This document shows, piece by piece, positions 52,939 to 60,510 of a stretch of DNA of 64,000 nucleotides. Every line of letters begins with the position of its first letter. Position 1 is the first letter of the stretch. The stretch comes from an uncultured bacterium (GTDB lineage Bacteria; Bacteroidota; Bacteroidia; Bacteroidales; Bacteroidaceae), in NCBI GenBank assembly GCA_946188155.1, contig CAMHUC010000007.1, forward strand, positions 1 to 64,000. Reading direction: 5' to 3'. The notes beneath the pieces are model-generated. The model was not told the origin of the DNA. It saw nothing but the letters and a program-made list of their open reading frames with translations, and ran no database searches. Both the position numbers and the translations under genes were made by a program.

Positions 52939-54045
52939 ATGAAAAAGATGATATATACAATGATGTTGACCCTCGCCGCAGCACTCACGGGCTGCCAGGG
53001 CGACAAGTACACCATGTACGACCAGGAGGCACCCAACGCCACCATCACCGTATCGCAGCAGGCCATCAGCACACCCGCCGAGGGCGGCAGCTACACCATC
53101 AACGTGGGCACCACCGCCCAGGAGTGGGGAGCCTACGCCGACGCGGAGTTCATCACCGTGACCGCAGAGAACACGGCATCCCCGGCGGGCACCGTCACTG
53201 TCACGATACCTGCTAATCCCGACACCTACGCCCGCTCGGGGGCCGTCACCATCATGTCGGGCACGGCACGCACTGCCATCGCCGTCACCCAGGCCGCTGC
53301 CGAGAAGTCGGCCTACAACACCCCCGAGGGCTACAGCCTGGTATGGCAGGACGAGTTCGACAAAGGCTCGGAGCTGAACGCCGACAACTGGACCCACGAG
53401 GTGCAGCCGAGCGGCTGGGTGAACAGCGAGCTGCAGAACTACGTGAACCACGCCACGCCCGGCGGTGCCAAGGTGACAGAGATCAAGGACGGTCGCCTGC
53501 AGATACACTGTCTGAAGGAGGACGGCAAGATCTACTCCGGCCGCGTCTACGCCAAGGTGAAGGAGGGGTGGACCTACGGCTACATAGAGGCCTCGATCAA
53601 GCTGCCCAAGGGCAAGGGCACGTGGCCGGCCTTCTGGATGATGCCCGTCAACTTCAAGTCGTGGCCCGCCGACGGCGAGATCGACATCATGGAGGAGGTG
53701 GGCGGCAATCCCAACTACGTGAGCAGCTCGCTCCATGCCAACGCACACGTACATTCTAATAATACACAGGTGACCCACGAGATGCTCTGCGAGGGAGCCG
53801 AGGACGACTTCCACACCTACGCCATCCTCTGGACGCACGACAACATCACCACCTACGTCGACGGACAGGTGCAGCTGTCGTATGACAACCGGGGGCTGGG
53901 CCGCGACGACTGGCCCTACGACGACCCGTTCTACGTGATCCTCAATCTGGCCTGGGGCGGCTCCTGGGGTGGCACCTACGGCATCGACGAGAGCGCCCTG
54001 CCCTGCACGATGGAGATCGACTACGTCCGCGTGTTTCAGAAGTAA
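52939..54045 (+). CDS. GH16 endo-beta-glucanase lipoprotein with BACON domain
   Basis: The 368-residue enzyme has a lipobox ending LTGC (Cys19), a BACON-type beta-sandwich (about 35-122) and a GH16 catalytic domain. The catalytic motif is E247-I-D-I-M-E252 with nucleophile E247 and acid/base E252. The form EIDIMEEVG fits laminarinase/mixed-linkage beta-glucanases, with WMMPVNFKSWPADG and LAWGGSWGG as further landmarks. It would cut beta-1,3 or beta-1,3/1,4-glucan at the cell surface into oligosaccharides for the SusC transporter. It ends 20 bp before the convergent DUF6377 paralogue. Confidence 0.92.
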   Translation: MKKMIYTMMLTLAAALTGCQGDKYTMYDQEAPNATITVSQQAISTPAEGGSYTINVGTTAQEWGAYADAEFITVTAENTASPAGTVTVTIPANPDTYARSGAVTIMSGTARTAIAVTQAAAEKSAYNTPEGYSLVWQDEFDKGSELNADNWTHEVQPSGWVNSELQNYVNHATPGGAKVTEIKDGRLQIHCLKEDGKIYSGRVYAKVKEGWTYGYIEASIKLPKGKGTWPAFWMMPVNFKSWPADGEIDIMEEVGGNPNYVSSSLHANAHVHSNNTQVTHEMLCEGAEDDFHTYAILWTHDNITTYVDGQVQLSYDNRGLGRDDWPYDDPFYVILNLAWGGSWGGTYGIDESALPCTMEIDYVRVFQK

Positions 54046-54065
54046 TGGAAATCGGAAGGCGGGCG

Positions 54066-55169
54066 TCAGGAAGGCTGACGCCTGCACTTCCTGTTTCGCT
54101 GGAAGATCAGCAAAAGCAGCAGGCACACCAGCAAGCCTGCCAGCGCACAGGCAACGAACATCAGCCGCTGGCTCTTGGCGTCGCTGGCCTGACGGCACTT
54201 CTCGGCGACACTGACAACGGAGTTCACCTGATAGACCCTCAGATGGGGAAGGAATGCCAAGTTGCTCTCGCGACTGAACTGCACATAACGGCTGGCCCTC
54301 GCCAGGTCGCCATCCTCGGCCAGCCGATTGGCCAGGAAGAGCAGGGCCGCCTGGTCGCGAACAGCGCAGCGGATATCGTCGAGAGCCGACTTCCCCAGCC
54401 AGTAGCGCACCTGTTCGGCATTGCCCAGGTTGTCGTAGACCACCGAGCGGTAGAAGGCGGCAAAGGCATTCTCGTGCGTGCCGTCGGCCACCTTGCCCAG
54501 CCAGCTGTCGCTGATGCTCAGCGCGTCCTGATACTGGCGCCGGGCACAGAGCACGTCCATCTTCAGGTGGAGGAACTCCTCACTGCCCTCCTCGGCTACC
54601 TGCAGCACCGAGTCGCGGTAGAGGTCCTGACGGTCGTAGTAGCCCTGGCGAATGTCCTTCAGCTGCGAGTAGGAGCCTATCTGTCCGCACACGTGCATCC
54701 ACGCCTCATAGTAGGCTGTCAGCCCACGGCGGTCGAGGGCCTTCCTGTCCACCTGGCGTAGCTGCTCCAGTGCCTCCACATACTGGTCGGCGTTGGAATA
54801 CTGGCGGGCCATCAGCGAGCGGTAGCGACCCGCGAGGTCAGGACGGTGGAGAGAGTCGGCCAGAGCGACGCACATGGCGGCATAGCTGAGTGCCGAGTCG
54901 TTGCGGAAGGGCTTGAACAGCCCGAAGAGCTGCTCTGCCAGCAGTAGCCTCTTCTCCCGATTGGACTCTGCGAGGAAGAGCCGACGGGCATGACCGATTT
55001 GCTGCTCCCGCTCAGCGACATACTGAGGTGCTTGCTCTATGGCCTCGTCCAGCTGCAGGTAGAGCGCAGCGAGGTCGGGCTGTCCGCCGGTACCCTGGAC
55101 TGCTGCCGCAGAATGACTGCCAGCAACCGCCACGAAAATAGCTGCAAGATAGGTTAGTATTCTCTTCAT
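54066..55169 (-). CDS. Truncated DUF6377-like TPR membrane protein
   Basis: The 367-residue protein parallels the N-terminal two thirds of the DUF6377 gene at 43415: a signal peptide, YLQLDEAIEQAPQYVAEREQQI (compare YRQIDEAIAESPRYVAQREARI), a TPR-like periplasmic region and a membrane segment at about 341-360. It stops a few residues after the membrane helix (FQRNRKCRRQPS), so the coiled-coil and DNA-binding parts are missing. It is either a sensor-only protein that modulates the full-length paralogue or a decayed copy. It has its own promoter and a complete frame, so I call it a gene. Confidence 0.7.
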   Translation of the reverse strand: MKRILTYLAAIFVAVAGSHSAAAVQGTGGQPDLAALYLQLDEAIEQAPQYVAEREQQIGHARRLFLAESNREKRLLLAEQLFGLFKPFRNDSALSYAAMCVALADSLHRPDLAGRYRSLMARQYSNADQYVEALEQLRQVDRKALDRRGLTAYYEAWMHVCGQIGSYSQLKDIRQGYYDRQDLYRDSVLQVAEEGSEEFLHLKMDVLCARRQYQDALSISDSWLGKVADGTHENAFAAFYRSVVYDNLGNAEQVRYWLGKSALDDIRCAVRDQAALLFLANRLAEDGDLARASRYVQFSRESNLAFLPHLRVYQVNSVVSVAEKCRQASDAKSQRLMFVACALAGLLVCLLLLLIFQRNRKCRRQPS

Positions 55170-55192
55170 AATGGTTACCGTTTATTCGGTTG

Positions 55193-55223
55193 CAAATATA
55201 ATCATTTTACCCTAAACTTCCAA
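55193..55223 (-). promoter_or_regulatory. Promoter of the truncated DUF6377 paralogue
   Basis: On the minus strand TTG (55223-55221), 20 bp, then TATATTTG (55200-55193); the ATG is at 55169. Confidence 0.6.
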
Positions 55224-55256
55224 GAAATATAACAAAAAAAACATCTTTCCCGCCCT

Positions 55257-57641
55257 ATGAAACAACTATCGACAACCCGTCTAAGAACGTGCGTAGCACT
55301 ATTCACTATTCACTATTCTTGCGCCCCTTTGGTAGCAAGCGAGCTAAGCTCGAGCACACTATCCACTACCGTAGCGCAGACACCCGTCTACCTCGACGAG
55401 ACGAAGCCCGTGGAGCAGCGCATCGACGATGCCCTCGCCCGCATGACGCTCGACGAGAAGATTGCCGTCATCCACGCCCAGTCGAAATTCTCCAGCCCCG
55501 GCGTGAAGCGCCTCGGACTGCCCGACCTGTGGACCGACGACGGTCCCCACGGCGTGCGCCCCGACGTGCGCTGGGACGAGTGGGAACAGGCCGGACAGAC
55601 CAACGACTCGTGCGTGGCCTTCCCTGCCCTGACCTGCCTGGCCGCCACGTGGAACCCCTCGCTGGCACGCCTCTACGGCGAGAGCCTCGGCGAGGAGGCC
55701 CTCTACCGTGGCAAGAACGTCATACTGGGCCCCGGCGTCAACATCTACCGCACGCCCCTCGGCGGCCGCAACTTCGAGTACATGGGCGAAGACCCCTGGC
55801 TGGCCTCCCGCATGGTGGTACCCTACGTGCAAGGCCTTCAGTCGAAAGGCGTGGCCGCCTGCGTGAAGCACTACGCGCTGAACAACGACGAGGAGTACCG
55901 CCACCAGGTGAACGTCAAGGTCAGCGACCGCGCCCTGCACGAGATCTATCTGCCCGCCTTCCGTGCCGCCGTCGTGGAGGGCGGCGCCTGGAGCATCATG
56001 GGGGCCTACAACCTCTACCAGAACCAGCACAACTGCCACAACGCGACGCTGCTCAACAAGATCCTGAAGCAGGACTGGGGCTTCGACGGCGTGGTCATCA
56101 GCGACTGGGGCGGCTGCCACGACACTGACGAGGCTGTGCGCAACGGCCTCGACCTGGAGTTCGGCACCTGGACCGACGGCCTGACGATGGGGGCCACCAA
56201 TGCCTACGACATGTACTACCTGGCCAATGCCTACAAACGCGCCATCCAGGAGGGCAAGTACACCACGAAGGAACTCGACGACAAGGTGCGCCGCGTGCTG
56301 CGCCTGATGTTCCGCACCACCATGAACCGCCAGAAGCCCTACGGCTTCCTCTGCTCCGAGAGCCACTACGAGGCCGCGCTGAAGATAGCCCAGGAGGGCA
56401 TCGTGCTGCTGAAGAACGAGCCAGTTAAGAGGGGAGAGGTGAGAGGTAAGAGGGGAGAGGTTAGCCCGGTCCTTCCGTTGAATCCGGACATTCCGGCCCG
56501 TATCTTGGTGGTCGGCGAGAATGCCATCAAGATGATGACCGTAGGCGGCGGCTCGTCATCGCTGAAGGCGCAGCGCGAGGTGCTGCCCTTGGACGGCATC
56601 AAGGCCAGATTTAAGAGCGCACAGGTGGACTTCGCCCGGGGCTATGTGGGCGACACGGTGCAGAGCTACAACGGCGTCACCGTGGGCCGCTCGCTCTACG
56701 AGACGCGCTCGAAGGACGAACTGATTGCCGAGGCCGTGGAGAAGGCCCGCCAGGCCGATGCGGTCATCTTCATCGGAGGCCTCAACAAGTCCGACCATCA
56801 GGACTGCGAGGGCCACGACCGCAAGAGCTATGCCCTGCCCTACGCCCAGAACGAGGTCATCGAGGCCCTGCTGAAGGTCAACCCCCGGCTGGTGTATGTC
56901 AACATCAGCGGCAACGGTGCCGAGCTGCCGTGGATAGACCGCGTGCCCGCCGTCGTACAGGCCTGGTTCATCGGCTCTGAAGCCGGCACGGCCATCGCCT
57001 CCGTGCTCTTCGGCGATGTCAACCCTTCAGGCCGCCTGCCCTTCACGTGGTACGCATCCCTCGACCAGTGCGGTGCCCATGCCCTCGACACCTATCCCGG
57101 CACTTGGCGCACCGACCGTCAGGTCATCGACGAGGAATACAAGGAGGGCATCTTCGTAGGCTACCGCTGGACAGACAAAATCGCAAATAGCAAAATCGTA
57201 AATCGTAAATCCGTAAATAGTAAATCCGTAAATAGTAAATCCCCCCGGCCTCTCTTTGCCTTCGGCCACGGACTGAGCTACACCACCTTTAAAATAGGTA
57301 AGGTGACGGCCGACAAGCAGACCATGACCGGCAGCGACCAGATTACCTTCACCGTCAGCGTCACCAACACCGGCAGCCGGGCCGGAGCCGAGACCGTACA
57401 GCTCTACATCAGCGACAAGCAGTCGTCGGTGGAGCGGCCGGTCAAGGAGCTGAAAGGCTTCCGCAAAGTTTACTTAGAGCCGGGAGAGACTCAGCAGGTG
57501 AGCATCACTATCGACCTCAGCGCCCTCTCCTTCTACGACGAGACCACCGGCTTCTGGCATGCCGAGCCCGGTGCGTTCGAGGCCCTCGTTGGTTCCTCGT
57601 CGGCCAACATCGCGAGCAAATACAGTTTCATCTTACAATAG
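55257..57641 (+). CDS. GH3 family beta-glucosidase, secreted
   Basis: The 794-residue enzyme releases glucose from the non-reducing ends of beta-glucan oligosaccharides in the periplasm. The N-terminal barrel includes VEQRIDDALARMTLDEKIAVIH, DDGPHGVR and KHYALNNDE, with nucleophile Asp283 in VVISDWGG; the C-terminal domains end with a fibronectin-type III-like region (VSVTNTGSRAGAETVQLY). The signal peptide is odd: TIHYS is from a CACTATTCACTATTC repeat. Two in-frame repeat inserts are seen, KRGEVRGKRGEV (about 391-402) and IVNRKSVNSKSVNSKS (about 645-660), both near surface-loop positions. No good -7 box was found; the PUL position suggests coregulation with GH16. Confidence 0.9.
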   Translation: MKQLSTTRLRTCVALFTIHYSCAPLVASELSSSTLSTTVAQTPVYLDETKPVEQRIDDALARMTLDEKIAVIHAQSKFSSPGVKRLGLPDLWTDDGPHGVRPDVRWDEWEQAGQTNDSCVAFPALTCLAATWNPSLARLYGESLGEEALYRGKNVILGPGVNIYRTPLGGRNFEYMGEDPWLASRMVVPYVQGLQSKGVAACVKHYALNNDEEYRHQVNVKVSDRALHEIYLPAFRAAVVEGGAWSIMGAYNLYQNQHNCHNATLLNKILKQDWGFDGVVISDWGGCHDTDEAVRNGLDLEFGTWTDGLTMGATNAYDMYYLANAYKRAIQEGKYTTKELDDKVRRVLRLMFRTTMNRQKPYGFLCSESHYEAALKIAQEGIVLLKNEPVKRGEVRGKRGEVSPVLPLNPDIPARILVVGENAIKMMTVGGGSSSLKAQREVLPLDGIKARFKSAQVDFARGYVGDTVQSYNGVTVGRSLYETRSKDELIAEAVEKARQADAVIFIGGLNKSDHQDCEGHDRKSYALPYAQNEVIEALLKVNPRLVYVNISGNGAELPWIDRVPAVVQAWFIGSEAGTAIASVLFGDVNPSGRLPFTWYASLDQCGAHALDTYPGTWRTDRQVIDEEYKEGIFVGYRWTDKIANSKIVNRKSVNSKSVNSKSPRPLFAFGHGLSYTTFKIGKVTADKQTMTGSDQITFTVSVTNTGSRAGAETVQLYISDKQSSVERPVKELKGFRKVYLEPGETQQVSITIDLSALSFYDETTGFWHAEPGAFEALVGSSSANIASKYSFILQ
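57176..57242 (+). repeat. AT-rich in-frame repeat inside the GH3 gene
   Basis: Overlapping copies of AAATCGTAAAT and CCGTAAATAGTAAAT encode NSKIVNRKSVNSKSVNSKS. The sequence is related to the intergenic repeat at 3062-3121 (reverse orientation). Confidence 0.88.
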
Positions 57642-57673
57642 ATAGTTATGTAGTTAGTAGTTTGTATGATTTT

Positions 57674-57705
57674 GAAAGCCGGCCTCTGTGAAGAGCCCGG
57701 CTTTC
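57674..57705. terminator. Hairpin between convergent GH3 and TonB-receptor genes
   Basis: GAAAGCCGG (57674-57682) pairs with CCGGCTTTC (57697-57705) across 14 bases. There is no strong T-run on either side, so termination is putative. Confidence 0.55.
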
Positions 57706-57743
57706 CTGTGAACTATCGGCTTAACTTCTTTAACTTCATGTAC

Positions 57744-60269
57744 TTACTGCTGGGGCACAGAGCCGCCGTTGCCGCTGCCTGAAGTGCTGCCGGAGCCCAC
57801 GCTGTTGATGACCTCGCCCTGCGACTGCTGCTCGATGAAGTCGTTCTGCACACGGCTGACGTGCTGCCTCTGCACCATCTTGGAGTTGCCGAAGGTGTAG
57901 CTGACGGTGAAGGTCACGCCGTAGATGGGCACCTTGATGTTCGTGCTCGAAGTGAAGTTCTGGCCACGGCTGTAGCTCTCGATGTTCAGCTTGCCGCCCT
58001 GGTTGAGACCGGTGAGGCCCGACAGGCTGAGCGTCAGCTTGTCCTTCAGCAGCGACTTGGAGAGGCTGGCCGTGAGCAGATTGAACCCGCCGCTCCATCC
58101 CTGCAGGGTGTAGTTCTTGGTAGAGGTGATGGCGAAGGCGCTGAGCTTGAGGTCCCAGGGCAGCGTCTGCTGCAGGCCCAGCATGGCGTTGGCGGTCCAG
58201 CCGCTGTTGCTCTGTCCGAGGGCGTCGCTGCGCAGATCGGTGTAGTTGATTCCGCCGTTGAGGAAGAGTCGGGTGTTCTTCGCCACCAGGTAGTTCACGT
58301 AGGCGTTCATGCCCGTCTGGTGACGCTTCACCACGTTGCCGTAGGTAGTGTTCAGCAGGTTGTCAGAGTCGTAGAAGCTGTACTGCGAGATGCCGTTGTC
58401 CACGAAGTTGTGGTGCAGGTTGAGGTTCACCATCAGCTTCGGCGTGAACATATTATATACCAGCGAGATGTTGTGGGCCTTCTCCACGTCGAGTTCGGGA
58501 TTGCCGTAGCTCAGTGCGATGGGGTTGGTCTTGTCGACGTAGGGGTTCAGGTAACTGATGCCGGGGCGTGAGATGCGCATGTTGTAGGTCAGGCCGAGGT
58601 TGGAGCCAGTGCCGAGGTTGTACTGCAGGCTGGCCGATGGCACGAGGCTGCTGTAGTCGGTCTTGAAGTCGCTGCCGCTGCCCAGCCGGTAGTCCACGTC
58701 CTGCCACGTGTGCTCGTAGCGCAGGCCGGCTTTCAGTCCCACCTTGTTCCAGTTGCCCACGTATTCGCCATAGCCTGCCAGGATGGTGTTCTTGTATTCA
58801 TACTCGCTGCTCGTGGTGGGGTCGTAGACTTCCTTCAGATAGTACTTCGAGTCGCTGGTGGCTTTGTGCAGCTGCAGCTTGCCGCCCAGGTTTAGCGTCT
58901 GACCCTTGGTCAGGGGCATCGTATAGTCGAGCTGGAAGGTGTGGTTCGTGGTCTTGTCCTTGTTCTCCGAGTAGCGGTTGGTCAGGTCGAGGGGAGAGGT
59001 GAGAGGTGAGTGGTCAGAGGTGAGAGAATTGTTGAAGCTGTTGGTGGTCTCCGTGGTGGCGGGGCTGTAGTTCAGCTGGTAGGTGAAGGCCAGGCTCTGG
59101 GTGTGCTCCTTATTGAAGAAGCGCTGGTAGTCGATGCTTCCGCTGAACGATGTCCGCGAGTTCTTCGTGTCGGCATTCGACCCGTAGCTGAAGCCGCTGC
59201 CGTAGGGTGCGCCGCTCATCGTGGTATTGGTGGTGCCGCTGCTCTTCATCTGCATGCTGTTGAGCGAGGCCGTGGCGTTGATGGCACTCATGGCGTCAAG
59301 CTGGTAGCCCAGTGTGAGGCTTCCCATGGTGAACGGTGTCTTCACGCTGCTCTCGGAGGTCATCACCTGGCTGATGCCGCTGTCCTGCGTCTGGTTCATC
59401 TCCATCGTTGTAGAGCCGGGCTTGTTGTAGGAGTACATCACGTTGGCACTGTAGGAGAGCTTGCCCTGCTGTCCGCTGATGAAGCCGCTGCCGCCTAACT
59501 GACGGTTGCCTGCCGAGGCACGCAGGGTGCCGTTGTAGCCGTTCATGCTCGGAGCGGCACCGCCGCCCTGGGGGCCTCCCAGCTTGTTCATCACGATGTT
59601 CAGCACACCGGTGGAGCCCTCGGCATCGTACTTGGCGCCGGGATTGGTCATCACCTCGATGCTCTTCACGGCCGTGGCGGGCATGCTCTTGAACACCATC
59701 GAGGGATTGGAGGAGAACATCACATTGGGCAGGCCGTCGACATACACCTTGAACGACGAGGAGCCGTTGACGGTGATGTTGTCCTGACCGTCGACGGTCA
59801 CCATGGGCACCTTGCGCAGCATGTCGAGCACGGTGTTCGACTTGGAGTCCTCATCCTCGCTGACGTTGTAGCTCATCTTGTCCACATCCATCTTCACCAG
59901 CGGCTTCTGGGCCACCACCTCCACGCCCTTGAGCATCGTCTCGTTCTCCTTCATATAGATGGTGCCCAGGTCGAGCGTCGGCTGACCCAGGTCGACGGTC
60001 TGCCGCTGGTCGTCCTTGCCGACGCTGCTGAACACGATGTCGTACTTGCCCTTGACGGTCAGCTTCTGGGAGAAGCGTCCGTTCTCGTCGGTGAGGAACA
60101 TGGCCACCGGCTTGTCGCTCTTGCCAGCCTTGAACACGCGCACCGTGGCGTAGGGCTCGCTCTCGCCCGAGGCCTTGTCCTTCAACTCGCCCTTCACCGT
60201 GGTCTGGGCTGTCATCACTGCTGAAACCATCGTCAGCACCATCACGAAAAGAATCCTAATCTGCTTCAT
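57744..60269 (-). CDS. TonB-dependent receptor-like outer-membrane protein (OMP_b-brl type)
   Basis: The 841-residue protein has a signal peptide (1-21), a carboxypeptidase-regulatory-like domain (VKGELKDKASGESEPYATVRV), a plug with VLDMLRKVPMVTVDGQDNI and KSIEVMTNPGAKYDAEGSTG, and a beta-barrel of the outer-membrane protein beta-barrel family. It is not SusC-type and has no SusD partner beside it. The substrate is unknown; such proteins are implicated in metal or peptide uptake in relatives. A repeat-derived insert (SLTSDHSPLTSPLD) lies at about 415-428, encoded by GAGAGGTGAGAG repeats at 58989-59030. Confidence 0.85.
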   Translation of the reverse strand: MKQIRILFVMVLTMVSAVMTAQTTVKGELKDKASGESEPYATVRVFKAGKSDKPVAMFLTDENGRFSQKLTVKGKYDIVFSSVGKDDQRQTVDLGQPTLDLGTIYMKENETMLKGVEVVAQKPLVKMDVDKMSYNVSEDEDSKSNTVLDMLRKVPMVTVDGQDNITVNGSSSFKVYVDGLPNVMFSSNPSMVFKSMPATAVKSIEVMTNPGAKYDAEGSTGVLNIVMNKLGGPQGGGAAPSMNGYNGTLRASAGNRQLGGSGFISGQQGKLSYSANVMYSYNKPGSTTMEMNQTQDSGISQVMTSESSVKTPFTMGSLTLGYQLDAMSAINATASLNSMQMKSSGTTNTTMSGAPYGSGFSYGSNADTKNSRTSFSGSIDYQRFFNKEHTQSLAFTYQLNYSPATTETTNSFNNSLTSDHSPLTSPLDLTNRYSENKDKTTNHTFQLDYTMPLTKGQTLNLGGKLQLHKATSDSKYYLKEVYDPTTSSEYEYKNTILAGYGEYVGNWNKVGLKAGLRYEHTWQDVDYRLGSGSDFKTDYSSLVPSASLQYNLGTGSNLGLTYNMRISRPGISYLNPYVDKTNPIALSYGNPELDVEKAHNISLVYNMFTPKLMVNLNLHHNFVDNGISQYSFYDSDNLLNTTYGNVVKRHQTGMNAYVNYLVAKNTRLFLNGGINYTDLRSDALGQSNSGWTANAMLGLQQTLPWDLKLSAFAITSTKNYTLQGWSGGFNLLTASLSKSLLKDKLTLSLSGLTGLNQGGKLNIESYSRGQNFTSSTNIKVPIYGVTFTVSYTFGNSKMVQRQHVSRVQNDFIEQQSQGEVINSVGSGSTSGSGNGGSVPQQ

Positions 60270-60298
60270 ATCTTTGCTGTTTTACGTTTTTTCTGGTG

Positions 60299-60306
60299 CA
60301 AAGATA
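60299..60306 (-). promoter_or_regulatory. -7 box of the TonB-receptor gene
   Basis: TATCTTTG on the minus strand, 29 bases upstream of the ATG at 60269. Confidence 0.55.
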
Positions 60307-60371
60307 AGGAGATTATCCTTCCCGCCGATGCAACTTTCGACGACTTGCAGGGATTTTTTCGACCACTTACT

Positions 60372-60510
60372 GTTTTAAGTTTACAGTTTATAGTTTACAG
60401 TTTACAGTTGATTACTTCTATAGTCGGAAGGGCTTGCAAGTTAATCATCTGTAAACCGTAAACCGTAAACCGTAAACCGTAAACTGTAAACTGTAAACCG
60501 TAAACTTACC
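60372..60510. repeat. Heptamer element, left copy flanking GH97
   Basis: Tandem TTTACAG/GTAAACC/GTAAACT heptamers surround a 40-bp core containing GATTACTTCTATAGTCGGAA and GGGCTTGCAAG. The core ends are inverted repeats (ACAGtTGATTAC with GTTAATCAtCTGT). The right end of the element reaches the 3' end of the GH97 gene. Confidence 0.92.

Noticed and set aside
57744..60269. SusC identity for this TonB-dependent receptor.
   Set aside because: It lacks the SusC-type VVVIGYG region and an adjacent SusD gene; the barrel looks like the OMP_b-brl family.
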